A stretch of DNA of 64,000 nucleotides from NBLH01 sp050296515. GTDB lineage: Bacteria > Bacteroidota > Bacteroidia > Bacteroidales > NBLH01. A program made the translations under genes and the position numbers. Shown here one piece after another: positions 1-8,479 of the stretch (within the stretch, counting starts at the first letter, position 1; every line of letters starts with the position of its first letter). Location of the stretch: contig JBNKRJ010000091.1 of assembly GCA_050296515.1 (NCBI GenBank), forward strand, positions 62,001 to 126,000, written 5' to 3'. Under the pieces are notes generated by a model. It worked only from the letters and a program-made list of their open reading frames with translations, searched no databases and was not told where the DNA came from.

Positions 1-391
1 CAAAAACTAATGCCTTCTTTTCACTTCCTTTTAAAAACATCTTTAATGATTCTGAAAAACCATAAAAATCAGTATTGAACCCTTTTAGCTTAATATTGCC
101 TCTCTCTCTTAATACTCTAACTGTATTAACTGCCCCAATTTTTTTTGCATTTGTATCCAATTCATCTAAATAAGGTATTATTGTTTCCTTATGGGGAATT
201 GTCACATTAAAACCAATAAGATTCTGATGACTTTCCAATACTTTTGGTAATTGCTGAATTTTTTCTATTTCAAAATTCCTGTATTCAGCTCCTTGGATAT
301 TTTTAAGCTGAAACTTTTCAGTAAAGTATTTCTTTGAAAATGAATGAGATAACGGGAACCCAACTAAACCGTAAAGTCTTTTAGTAGCCAT
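1..391 (-). CDS. aroE: Shikimate dehydrogenase, N-terminal part (cut by window edge)
   Basis: AroE reduces 3-dehydroshikimate to shikimate with NADPH in the common aromatic pathway. Translating the minus strand from the ATG at 391 gives MATKRLYGLVGFPLSHSFSK. This contains the G-x-P-(I/L)-x-H-S-x-S substrate-binding motif of the family. Further on come an N-V-T-I-P-H-K motif with the catalytic lysine and a K-I-G-A-V-N-T segment, all typical of AroE. About 130 residues are inside the window; the C-terminal Rossmann domain lies beyond base 1. The start is 14 bases after the stop of the DUF368 gene, so the two are probably co-transcribed. Other aromatic pathway genes lie about 20 kb away under a separate promoter. 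Confidence 0.93.
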   Translation of the reverse strand, partial: MATKRLYGLVGFPLSHSFSKKYFTEKFQLKNIQGAEYRNFEIEKIQQLPKVLESHQNLIGFNVTIPHKETIIPYLDELDTNAKKIGAVNTVRVLRERGNIKLKGFNTDFYGFSESLKMFLKGSEKKALVF

Positions 392-405
392 GAAATAATT
401 GAAAA

Positions 406-1368
406 TTATTCTGTTATTTGTGGTTTTTCACTCTTAACTTTGTTAAATGTCGATTGCAAAAGAAAAATTATTAAAAAGCCTGTAATAGAAAGCAATATAG
501 CATAAAAAGTTTGCGGATCTTTTGCAGTAAGTTCATAAAAGGTATTCGGAAAAACATTCTCCTGACTAATAGGAATTATTTTAGCATTACTATTTACATA
601 GGATTCCAAGGTATGCTTCCAAGGCCAAACCTTGTTTAATGAACCAACCATAAACCCAGCTAAAAATGCCACTGTAATATCATGAAACTTTTTAAGTAAC
701 CAGGATAAAACATTTGAGAAGCTAATTAAACCTATTGCAGCGCCAATTCCAAAAATAGCAATATAATCGCCCTTCATCCCACTAAGAGCGGATAACATGA
801 ACTTAAATTGCCCCAAAAGCATAAGAATAAAGCTTCCTGAAATACCAGGCAGAATCATTGCGCAAATAGCAATCATTCCGCAAAGAAAAATATAGACATA
901 ACTTGGATTTGTACTTTCAGCTACTGGAGTAATAGTTGTGATAAAGAAAGCAATAACAGCTCCTACTAGTATTCCAAGAATTATTTTATAATTCCAGTTT
1001 TTTATTTGCATAGCTACATAAATGGCTGAGGCAACAATTAAACCAAAAAAGAATGACCATATAAAAATTGGAAATTCATCAAGTAGATAATGAAATAATT
1101 TAGCCAAAGAAAATATGCTAATGCCGATGCCCAGGATAAGAAACGAAAGAAAAAAGCCATTAATGGAACTCCAGAAGGGCTTAAAACCTTTTTTAAACAG
1201 AACTTTTAAGCTTTTAAGATTTATTGATTTTATTGACTCAATAAGTTCATCGTAAATACCTGATATAAAGGCGATTGTACCACCAGAAACACCAGGAACT
1301 ACATCAGCAGCTCCCATGGCAATCCCTTTTAAACCAACAACAATATAATCTTTTATAGTACGGCTCAT
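406..1368 (-). CDS. popT: DUF368 family polyprenyl-phosphate transporter
   Basis: This 320-residue integral membrane protein belongs to the DUF368 family. Members (PopT) have been linked to returning undecaprenyl phosphate to the inner leaflet of the cytoplasmic membrane for reuse in envelope synthesis. The N-terminal region has the family signature G-x-A-x-x-V-P-G-V-S-G-G-T (about residues 19-31), and a second P-G-I-S-G-S motif lies near residue 175. This repeat fits an inverted-repeat transporter fold. About eight hydrophobic segments are visible. It lies between a TPR protein gene (92-base gap) and aroE (14-base gap), all on the minus strand. The carrier-recycling role is from the family and was not tested here. 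Confidence 0.85.
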   Translation of the reverse strand: MSRTIKDYIVVGLKGIAMGAADVVPGVSGGTIAFISGIYDELIESIKSINLKSLKVLFKKGFKPFWSSINGFFLSFLILGIGISIFSLAKLFHYLLDEFPIFIWSFFFGLIVASAIYVAMQIKNWNYKIILGILVGAVIAFFITTITPVAESTNPSYVYIFLCGMIAICAMILPGISGSFILMLLGQFKFMLSALSGMKGDYIAIFGIGAAIGLISFSNVLSWLLKKFHDITVAFLAGFMVGSLNKVWPWKHTLESYVNSNAKIIPISQENVFPNTFYELTAKDPQTFYAILLSITGFLIIFLLQSTFNKVKSEKPQITE

Positions 1369-1461
1369 TTAGCTCTATTGTTTTATTTTAAGAGCCCAAA
1401 TATAGAAAATACTCATTAAAGAATTTGAATTAGAGTAAAAAAAGTGTGGGAATATTGTAAT

Positions 1462-2886
1462 CTAATTTTTACACTCAAAATTAAATTCACCTAATTTGAA
1501 CTTATCAATTAGATCTTCGATGGTTGAATTTTTAGCAGAATATATCGATCTAAATATATCAAGCTTATCTGGTTCCGTTTTTAAAGCCTTTTTTAAGTGA
1601 TAAACAGCGGAGTCAACATTACTTATAAGTGCTAAATTAGCTGCCAATCTGTAATTTATTTCAGCATTATCATGTAAATGCTCAAAAGCCTCACTAAGAA
1701 TATTGATTTTTTTAAAGAGGTTTTTTCGTCCTTCCAGTAGGTTTGAATAATCAATCCATATTTGTGGATCGCTGCTCTCAAAATCTAATGCAGTCTTAAA
1801 AGCCTTCTCTGATTCATTTTCAAATCCAAGTTTTTGATTTATTAAAGCAGATAAATGCCAAAAATCAGGATCTTCTGGTTCAAGCTTAATCGCCTTTTTT
1901 ATTGAATAGTAAGCATCGGTATACTTTTTAGCAGCAAAAAGAGTATATGCCTGACCATAAAATGCATCGGCATACATATCATCAAGTTCAATAGTTTTTT
2001 CGAAATATGAAAGCGCCTCTTTATTATTTTCCAGTTTTGCATATGCTTCTCCAATATGAAAAAAGGCAGAGGCACTGTCTGGCTCAAACTCTAAATATTC
2101 ATTAAAAGTTTCAATTCCCTTTTCATAATTTTCATCATAAATCTCATTAAGAGCCTTTTGATAAATTGCGTAATGATATTTAGGATCTATAGCTATTGCA
2201 AAGGAGAGAGCTTCAATTGCAAGTTCATAATTATCAAGCTTATGATAAATGTTTCCTAAATTATACCATGCCAATTTAGAGAAAGGATCTTCGCCAAGGT
2301 AAGCTTTATAATATTTTATACCATCTTCGTCTCTGTCAATTTTTTCCGAGCAATATGCTAATTCAAACAATACGGCGCTGTTATCAGGCTCTTCACGGTA
2401 GGCTTTTTCATAAAAATCACGCGCAAATCCATAGTGTCCAATCTGTTGCAATGTTGAAGCTATATTTATCAACAAATCAACAACATCTTCATACTCTAAT
2501 GAAACAGCTTTATTATAATTTGATAGGGCTTTGTTTAGCTCTCCTAATGATGTATAAACAACTCCCAACAAGAAAAACACATTACTATTTGAAATTTCAA
2601 TCTGTGCCAGCTTTTTTAATAATTTCAATGCTTGAAAAGATTCACTTTTACTAATAAGTATTTGTGCCTTTTTTAAAAGAATGCTACCTGTTCCGGGGTG
2701 AATTTTAAGTGCATATTCAACGAGGTTCTCAGCTTGTTTAAAATCATGAATATCAATGTAGTAATCTGCAATATGTTCAAATTCATAAATGTCGAAATAA
2801 TAGCTTGTATTCAATTTCAACATTTCTTTATAACGATTTAACGCCGCTATCGCCTCTTCATTAATATTTCCTAAATTCTCTTCCAT
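1462..2886 (-). CDS. Tetratricopeptide-repeat protein
   Basis: This soluble protein of about 474 residues is built almost wholly of TPR units. Helix pairs with the W/L-G-Y-A-F-A-P spacing recur from about residue 30 to 440 (for example A-L-S-N-Y-N-K-A, A-F-F-H-I-G-E-A-Y and A-L-S-Y-F-E-K-T-I). It has no signal peptide or membrane segment, so it probably acts as a cytoplasmic scaffold; partners cannot be inferred. The reading frame stays open to 2928, but the start at 2886 (M-E-E-N-L-G) is preferred. Residues upstream of it do not look like TPR sequence, and a TATGTTTG promoter element at 2908-2915 would place the transcript start inside the longer version. It is probably the first gene of a unit with the DUF368 gene and aroE. 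Confidence 0.85.
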   Translation of the reverse strand: MEENLGNINEEAIAALNRYKEMLKLNTSYYFDIYEFEHIADYYIDIHDFKQAENLVEYALKIHPGTGSILLKKAQILISKSESFQALKLLKKLAQIEISNSNVFFLLGVVYTSLGELNKALSNYNKAVSLEYEDVVDLLINIASTLQQIGHYGFARDFYEKAYREEPDNSAVLFELAYCSEKIDRDEDGIKYYKAYLGEDPFSKLAWYNLGNIYHKLDNYELAIEALSFAIAIDPKYHYAIYQKALNEIYDENYEKGIETFNEYLEFEPDSASAFFHIGEAYAKLENNKEALSYFEKTIELDDMYADAFYGQAYTLFAAKKYTDAYYSIKKAIKLEPEDPDFWHLSALINQKLGFENESEKAFKTALDFESSDPQIWIDYSNLLEGRKNLFKKINILSEAFEHLHDNAEINYRLAANLALISNVDSAVYHLKKALKTEPDKLDIFRSIYSAKNSTIEDLIDKFKLGEFNFECKN

Positions 2887-2907
2887 AAACCTCGACAATC
2901 GATATGG

Positions 2908-2915
2908 CAAACATA
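2908..2915 (-). promoter_or_regulatory. Bacteroidota -7 element (TATGTTTG) before the TPR gene
   Basis: The minus strand reads TATGTTTG, an exact match to TAnnTTTG, 22 bases before the chosen ATG at 2886. No clear TTG is seen at the 19-21 base spacing, so only the proximal element is supported. It matters because it argues for the shorter protein start. Confidence 0.5.
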
Positions 2916-3122
2916 CAAAATAATTCAAACATTTCAGCTAAATTTTAACAACAATAAAGCGGCTTTGGGCTAATTAATTCGTACAAAAAATAACAAAAAC
3001 AAACTAGCAAAATATAGTTAATTGATTAGCAAAATATTAACTGATTAACAGAACTTTTTCAAAGAAAAGTTAATTTTTCGTAAAATTTAGTTCAACATAA
3101 AGAATACATCAAAGTTTTGGTA

Positions 3123-3155
3123 TAAAAAAGGAGAATTAAAATGAATTAATTCTCC
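3123..3155 (-). terminator. Intrinsic terminator after sodA
   Basis: A perfect 10-bp inverted repeat, GGAGAATTAA at 3130-3139 and TTAATTCTCC at 3146-3155, has a 6-base loop. On the minus strand it is followed by TTTTTTATA. It lies 27 bases beyond the sodA stop. Confidence 0.85.
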
Positions 3156-3182
3156 ATTCAACTAAATCAGCAATTTTTATGG

Positions 3183-3776
3183 TTAAAATAATTTATTAAC
3201 CTGCTCCCAGTCAACAATATCCCAAAATGCTGCAATGTAATCAGGTCGTTTATTTTGATATCTCAAATAATATGCATGTTCCCAAACATCTAGGCCTAAA
3301 ATCGGGATTCCCTTCACTTCAGCTAAATCCATTAAAGGATTATCCTGGTTAGGCGTACTGGAAATCACTAACTTTCCATTTTGTTTAACAAGCCATGCCC
3401 ACCCAGAACCAAAGCGGGTAGCTGCAGCTTTACTAAATTGCTCTTTAAATGCATCAAAAGAGCCAAAATTTTCTGCAATCGCCGAGGCAATCTGACCTGA
3501 TGGAGTTCCTCCCCCATTTGGTCCCATTATTTTCCAGAATAGAGAATGGTTATAGAAACCCCCGCCATTATTTCTTACTGCAGCAGATAAATTTGAAACA
3601 TTAGCTAATAATTCTTCAATAGATTTATCAGCTAGTTCTGTTCCATCAATTGCAGCATTGAGGTTATTTGTGTAACCAGCGTGATGTTTTGAATGATGAA
3701 TTTCCATCGTACGTGCATCGATGCTTCTTTCTAATGCATCATAGCTATAAGATAAGTCTGGTAATTTAAAAGCCAT
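3183..3776 (-). CDS. sodA: Superoxide dismutase, Mn-type by sequence (Fe/Mn family)
   Basis: The enzyme dismutes superoxide to oxygen and hydrogen peroxide. At 197 residues it is the usual family length and has no signal peptide, so it is cytoplasmic. The four metal ligands are visible: H27, H77, D163 and H167 (D-V-W-E-H). Gly at position 73, four residues before the second ligand, and Gln at 144 (T-P-N-Q-D) is the second-shell pattern of Mn enzymes rather than Fe enzymes. The residue after G73 is Phe where E. coli MnSOD has His. The true metal is therefore inferred, and a cambialistic enzyme is possible. It has its own promoter and terminator and is monocistronic. Oxidative stress control is likely but no operator was recognised. 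Confidence 0.95.
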   Translation of the reverse strand: MAFKLPDLSYSYDALERSIDARTMEIHHSKHHAGYTNNLNAAIDGTELADKSIEELLANVSNLSAAVRNNGGGFYNHSLFWKIMGPNGGGTPSGQIASAIAENFGSFDAFKEQFSKAAATRFGSGWAWLVKQNGKLVISSTPNQDNPLMDLAEVKGIPILGLDVWEHAYYLRYQNKRPDYIAAFWDIVDWEQVNKLF

Positions 3777-3805
3777 AACTTTATTTTTTTGATTAACAAT
3801 TAATG

Positions 3806-3837
3806 CAAAGCTACAGCTTATTTAGAATCATTCCAAA
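3806..3837 (-). promoter_or_regulatory. sodA promoter (TTTG-N20-TAGCTTTG)
   Basis: On the minus strand TTTG (3837-3834) is separated by 20 bases from TAGCTTTG (3813-3806). Both boxes match the Bacteroidota primary sigma consensus at the right spacing. The predicted transcript start is about 3799, giving a leader of roughly 23 bases. Confidence 0.8.
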
Positions 3838-3912
3838 TAAAATAAGAGATTTTATCATCTTTTATTCCGAAAAGAATGTATTTTTCTGTTTATAAATAAC
3901 TTACCTATACAA

Positions 3913-5166
3913 TTATTGTTTATGCTTCATGTCTTTTAGCATTTTCACGACCATGTATAGCAGTAAAGAAATAACCAGAATAATGGCTACCCAAATAAAA
4001 GCGCTATCTAAGTGAATACCAGTCTGAGATTCAGACTGATCCAAATTGCTTTTTATATTACTTATACTTCCAATTTTAACTTGAGGAATATTTCGTGGAA
4101 TTTCGTCTTTAAAATATTTAAGATCGTAATTTGGTGAAGATAATTCAACATCGCCAAAGTTTACTTTGTAAGCCATCTTTGGTATAAGCTTTGTAATTAA
4201 GTAGGAGTTAAGTTGCTCAGCAACAACCTCTTTAATGGCTAATGGCTCATTATCATTATTTTTTATTCTTAAATACAAAACACCGGCTCTAACTCCTCCT
4301 AAGTAAAAAGTGTTTAAACTGTTAGAATTTAGGTTAACAGTTCCAATTGATGAATAATAGTACTCGTACTTTTTTGCCCCGTTTAGAGAACTATCCCTAA
4401 CCTGAAATTCAGCATCACGAAAATAAAATTCAGGTCCTTCTATTTTTAATGACAGTTTATCAATTTGAGGTTTTCCTTTAAAAACAATTTTTACAACACT
4501 TTCCTTATCTTCCTCTTTTTCTAATTGGCTTATCTGGGGAGACAATACCTGACTGTATTTACCTTCATCAATTGAAGTATTATAATAACCTGCCTTTAAA
4601 ATATTGATCGGATTGTTTTTCCAATCATCAATTAAAATTTCAAAATATTCATAATTACTCAGCGGAAAATCAATGATTTTAATAATAGAGGTTGACTCAT
4701 CACTATACATGGCTTGAAAGCGATATGAATCTTTAATCACGTACCACTTTTCACGATCATCACTTCCACTTAACTTTAGCTTTTTAGTTACATCTGAATT
4801 ACGAATAAGTAGCTGAATATTAGAGATCTTTGTCCTATTTTTATTGTGAATTACCAGTCGGGTATAGTAAGGCCATCCTGTCTCCTCTTTTCTCTCTACA
4901 ATTGGATATTCGACAAAATAATCATTGAAACTCAAAGCTTTTTCGCTTTCAAAAATATACGGGATTTCTTTATCATTGGCATCATAAATTCTAAGGTCTC
5001 CAAATCCATTTTCCAATTTTGAGGTAATATCTGGCGAAATTAGTACTTTGTAAAATCCCTCTTTTTCGACCTCAGGAATACTTCCTGACCAAGCAAAACC
5101 CTGGGCATTGAGCTGACTAACAGAAATAATAAAATAAAAAACCGAATAAATAATCACTCTAAACAT
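3913..5166 (-). CDS. DUF3999 family envelope protein
   Basis: This protein of about 417 residues has an N-terminal signal peptide ending near L-N-A-Q-G. A large beta-rich extracytoplasmic region follows, then one transmembrane helix near the C-terminus (A-F-I-W-V-A-I-I-L-V-I-S-L-L-L) and a short basic tail. This matches DUF3999, whose genes commonly sit beside DUF2339 genes. Its biochemical role is unknown. The start at 5166 (M-F-R-V-I-I-Y) is chosen because it begins directly with the signal peptide. It also overlaps the stop of the upstream DUF2339 gene by 8 bases, indicating translational coupling. A longer frame back to 5214 would put a charged extension before the signal peptide and is less likely. 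Confidence 0.8.
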   Translation of the reverse strand: MFRVIIYSVFYFIISVSQLNAQGFAWSGSIPEVEKEGFYKVLISPDITSKLENGFGDLRIYDANDKEIPYIFESEKALSFNDYFVEYPIVERKEETGWPYYTRLVIHNKNRTKISNIQLLIRNSDVTKKLKLSGSDDREKWYVIKDSYRFQAMYSDESTSIIKIIDFPLSNYEYFEILIDDWKNNPINILKAGYYNTSIDEGKYSQVLSPQISQLEKEEDKESVVKIVFKGKPQIDKLSLKIEGPEFYFRDAEFQVRDSSLNGAKKYEYYYSSIGTVNLNSNSLNTFYLGGVRAGVLYLRIKNNDNEPLAIKEVVAEQLNSYLITKLIPKMAYKVNFGDVELSSPNYDLKYFKDEIPRNIPQVKIGSISNIKSNLDQSESQTGIHLDSAFIWVAIILVISLLLYMVVKMLKDMKHKQ

Positions 5167-7612
5167 GGCTTTCTCCCTCATTTGTTGTTTCTTCAATTTC
5201 TTTATCATCTTCAAAAATGATTTTTTTGAGCTTTTGGTATAAGAATGAAATGACTAAAAGTAAAACTGCAAGCGATGCAAACGCAGCCACTCTCCCCCCT
5301 GCTGACATTCCCCAAACATCAATGATAAACAATTTTAAAATTGCAAAGAAGAATAGGGAAATACCAATAATCCTGAACATTTTTTCATTTTGCTTCATAC
5401 CTAAAATCATTAAAATAAAGGCAAGTACTCCCCACAAAATTGGCCATCCAATCAAATGGGTCTGTCTTACAATTCCTGTCATCTCGCTTAACTCTGGCAT
5501 GTTTCCTAATAAAACCAAATAGTCAAGTTCGACACTTAAAACAACAACGCCTATTGCAACAGAAATCCAAAGCATTATATCACTCATGGATCTCTGGTTT
5601 TTAAAGATTGTTTTCATGCTTGACCATAAGAAGTAACAGATTACCAAAACAATAGCACCCGTAGTAAAGTGCAGCAAACTAAAAGTATGGGCAATTTCAT
5701 CCATCAGGTAATTATTTATCAAATCTTTATAATCAGGTAGAACAGCCGCAACAAATACAAGTATCGCAATTACATTGATAACCACAATTCCCTCTAAAAT
5801 ATATTTTACTTTTTTGATCGAAGCCCAACCTAAAATAACTGCGAAATATAAATAATTGAAAAAGGCCATAGCTACAGATGTCAAATAACTATTTTCATAA
5901 AATCTGTCTACTTGATAATACAACTCAAGCTGGAAAATAATATAAAGTGAAATAATAAGGCCAATAATGAACAAGTTTGAAAAAACGGCTTGTGAAATCT
6001 TCCCCGAAAGCTTTGCTTCGCTTTTTAATAACCTTACTATCAAGAAAAAAGCTATTACCGAAACAATTCCTGTAATGAAGCCTTCGTTTAATAGAACTGG
6101 CAAAGGTGCTGCATCATAAGGTCTGTCTAAATAAATTTGAACCCAGTCCATTACCAGGCTAATAATCATGAAGAAAGACACAACAAAAGATGCAATCTTC
6201 ATTAATTTAATTCCTGATTTTTGACTTAACCATAGCAACAATACCGCTTCAGCAGCCCAAAACATAGTAATGTATTTACCTTCAAACTGAACTGGAATAG
6301 CAATACTTATAAAGGTCAAGACTAAACCTATTAAAAGGAAAATCAGGTTTTTATCAATTTGTTTGTTTTTGTAAAGCGGAAATGCAAAAGCAAAATTAAA
6401 CACAGCCAAACTAACAGTAAATAAGCCATTATAACTTGGCTGGTAATCATTTATAATAAACATTCCTGCCCAAAAATAGAGGAACGTATTAGTTACCACC
6501 ATTAAAAATTCAAAAGCCATGAATTTCGCATTTTCTTTAATGTTGTTGATAATATTCATTAAGAAAAATACCAGGTAAAACGCTGTAACAAAAAGCAATG
6601 CACCAACATGTGGCAATTTATTTTTGTTAAAATGAACATCGATTATCCATGCTGCAAATAAAATAAGTGTTGCAAAATTCGCAACAAAATTGACAACGTT
6701 CCACTTTTTATAGTATGACAGCACAAGCATACCTATATCCAAAATCAAAATATACGTAAACAGCACTTTGTAGTTACCTTCACCTGTACTTACCATTATA
6801 GGAGTTGCAAAACCTCCAAAAATGGCTATTACAGCAAGCTCCTGCTTATCGTAGGCAAGTGAAAGTAATACTGCTAAAATTGTTATAACAATCAAAATCA
6901 GGAATGCTGCTGTTTGGCTAAAAAGTCCATATAGTTGAAAACCTACGGCAATTGAAATATAGAGTGCTGCAATACCACCACCTGCAAGTACCGAGCTAAA
7001 CGCCTTGTAGTTTTTTCTTAATCTATGTGCAATACCAATTAAAACACCACCTATTAATATAATGGCCACTACCTTGGCTGTATCGTTTAACCAACCTTCG
7101 TCCACTGCATATTTTCCAAAGAAAATCATGGCAAGAACGAATATTACAATACCTATTTTGTTCAACAAGTTCTCACCTATAAACTTCTCAAAATCAGTCT
7201 TTTTCTCAGGCTTAGTAATCGGTTTAGTCGCTGTAAACGATTGCTCATATACTGTCTTCGCAACTGGCTCAGTAACCTTTTCTTCTTCTTTAAAAGTTTC
7301 TTTTTGTATTGGCTCTTCAACCTTTTCAACCTCTTTTTGAACAATTTCAGGCTCTTCTATTTTTATTTCTTTCTGAGGCTCTTGAATTACCTCCTTCTTT
7401 ACTTCTTCAATTGGTTTTTCTTTGAGAACAACTTTCTTCTCTAATTGAGGTTCAAAACCAAGTTTCTTAAGGCTTGAAATATCACTTTTTAGCTCATCCA
7501 TCCTTCTCAAAAGAAGTTTTTGTTTAAAACTTACCGAACTTTTAAAGGATAAAAGAATGATGAAAATGACAATGACAAAAATGAAAAGCAAAAACAAAAA
7601 TGCAGCTTCCAT
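5159..7612 (-). CDS. DUF2339 family polytopic membrane protein
   Basis: This 817-residue protein has one N-terminal hydrophobic helix (residues about 4-22) and a short coiled stretch. A highly charged Glu/Lys/Pro-rich linker follows (about 58-140), then about 20 or more membrane helices to the C-terminus. The motif F-E-K-F-I-G-E-N-L-L-N-K-I-G begins the membrane part and is typical of DUF2339. The family has no established function; its association with DUF3999 suggests an envelope complex, which is inference. The C-terminus ends in a charged E-D-D-K-E-I-E-E-T-T tail, and the stop codon lies within the first codons of the DUF3999 gene. A TATATTTG element is 26 bases upstream of the start. Confidence 0.85.
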   Translation of the reverse strand: MEAAFLFLLFIFVIVIFIILLSFKSSVSFKQKLLLRRMDELKSDISSLKKLGFEPQLEKKVVLKEKPIEEVKKEVIQEPQKEIKIEEPEIVQKEVEKVEEPIQKETFKEEEKVTEPVAKTVYEQSFTATKPITKPEKKTDFEKFIGENLLNKIGIVIFVLAMIFFGKYAVDEGWLNDTAKVVAIILIGGVLIGIAHRLRKNYKAFSSVLAGGGIAALYISIAVGFQLYGLFSQTAAFLILIVITILAVLLSLAYDKQELAVIAIFGGFATPIMVSTGEGNYKVLFTYILILDIGMLVLSYYKKWNVVNFVANFATLILFAAWIIDVHFNKNKLPHVGALLFVTAFYLVFFLMNIINNIKENAKFMAFEFLMVVTNTFLYFWAGMFIINDYQPSYNGLFTVSLAVFNFAFAFPLYKNKQIDKNLIFLLIGLVLTFISIAIPVQFEGKYITMFWAAEAVLLLWLSQKSGIKLMKIASFVVSFFMIISLVMDWVQIYLDRPYDAAPLPVLLNEGFITGIVSVIAFFLIVRLLKSEAKLSGKISQAVFSNLFIIGLIISLYIIFQLELYYQVDRFYENSYLTSVAMAFFNYLYFAVILGWASIKKVKYILEGIVVINVIAILVFVAAVLPDYKDLINNYLMDEIAHTFSLLHFTTGAIVLVICYFLWSSMKTIFKNQRSMSDIMLWISVAIGVVVLSVELDYLVLLGNMPELSEMTGIVRQTHLIGWPILWGVLAFILMILGMKQNEKMFRIIGISLFFFAILKLFIIDVWGMSAGGRVAAFASLAVLLLVISFLYQKLKKIIFEDDKEIEETTNEGESHV

Positions 7613-7792
7613 AGGTTTAATTTTTTCAGTTAGCGAACAAATATAGTTATAATAATGTTACTTCCTTCTATTAGCTGATAGTGGTTTTCTATTTTATCCA
7701 TAAATTTGCCAACAGTTTTTTAAAAAATTATTTACTATCAAAACCAGAAATGTGTAGATTTGCAGCGAATTTTAAAAACTGAAAATTAAAAG
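7613..7792. promoter_or_regulatory. Divergent promoter region between DUF2339 gene and PAP2 operon
   Basis: This 180-base gap separates two divergent units. On the minus strand, TATATTTG at 7645-7638 faces the DUF2339 gene. On the plus strand, TAGATTTG at 7755-7762 faces the phosphatase gene. Both match TAnnTTTG exactly, but neither has a clean TTG at 19-21 bases. Confidence 0.5.
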
Positions 7793-8479
7793 ATGCTTCA
7801 ACTTCTGAGGAAAAACCGTTGGTTTTTTATTCCCTACCTGATTTTTCTAATTGCTGCCGGAGTTATACTACTCATATATAGCAAGATAGACATACATATT
7901 TTTTTAAATAGCCTTCATTTTCCTATTGGCGATATTCTGTTTAAATACGGAACCAACATAGGAGATGGTATTGCTGTAGCTATTGTAATCTTTGTGCTGC
8001 TTTTCGTCCGCTACAGGTACGCCATAGCCATGACTCTCAGTGCATTATCAATTACAATAGTAGTACAAAGCTTTAAATATTTTATTTTACCGGAAATAGA
8101 CCGGCCTTACCTTCATTTTCTAAAAGAGGCTAAGTCTGTTGAATTGTATTTTGTACCAGGAGTAGATCTTCATATTATAAACAGCTTTCCATCAGGGCAC
8201 ACCACTTCAGCTTTTACTATTTTTTTATTTGCGGCGCTCATAAGCAAGAATAATTTAATTAAATTTTTAAGTTTTATACTTGCCTTATTTGTTGGATATT
8301 CCAGGGTATACTTGTCGCAGCATTTCTTAAATGATATCTATTTTGGTTCTCTTTTCGCAGTATTTTTAACAGTTTTGTTTTATGTTTGGGTCAGTAAGTG
8401 GAAAAATAATAAACTTGATTTATCGTTATTACATACTTTAAGGCTAAAAAAGAAAATCAATTATGCTGAAGAAAATTAG
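7793..8479 (+). CDS. PAP2-family membrane phosphatase
   Basis: This 228-residue protein has about six membrane helices and carries the three PAP2 motifs. They are K-x6-R-P (K-Y-F-I-L-P-E-I-D-R-P, about residue 100), P-S-G-H (P-S-G-H-T-T-S-A-F, about 135) and S-R-x5-H-x3-D (S-R-V-Y-L-S-Q-H-F-L-N-D, about 172). Family members dephosphorylate phosphatidic acid, undecaprenyl pyrophosphate or lipid A on the periplasmic side. The next gene starts 17 bases before this one stops and encodes a lipid-linked-sugar transferase. A role in polyprenyl phosphate recycling or lipid A remodelling is therefore likely. The substrate cannot be fixed from sequence. Confidence 0.88.
   Translation: MLQLLRKNRWFFIPYLIFLIAAGVILLIYSKIDIHIFLNSLHFPIGDILFKYGTNIGDGIAVAIVIFVLLFVRYRYAIAMTLSALSITIVVQSFKYFILPEIDRPYLHFLKEAKSVELYFVPGVDLHIINSFPSGHTTSAFTIFLFAALISKNNLIKFLSFILALFVGYSRVYLSQHFLNDIYFGSLFAVFLTVLFYVWVSKWKNNKLDLSLLHTLRLKKKINYAEEN

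Noticed and set aside
2355..2654. Plus-strand frame of 99 codons inside the TPR gene
   Set aside because: It is antisense to a clear TPR coding region and has no protein-like pattern of its own.
7062..7444. Plus-strand frames opposite the DUF2339 linker
   Set aside because: They mirror the Glu/Lys-rich linker codons of the real gene and give Phe/Ser/Leu-rich low-complexity translations.
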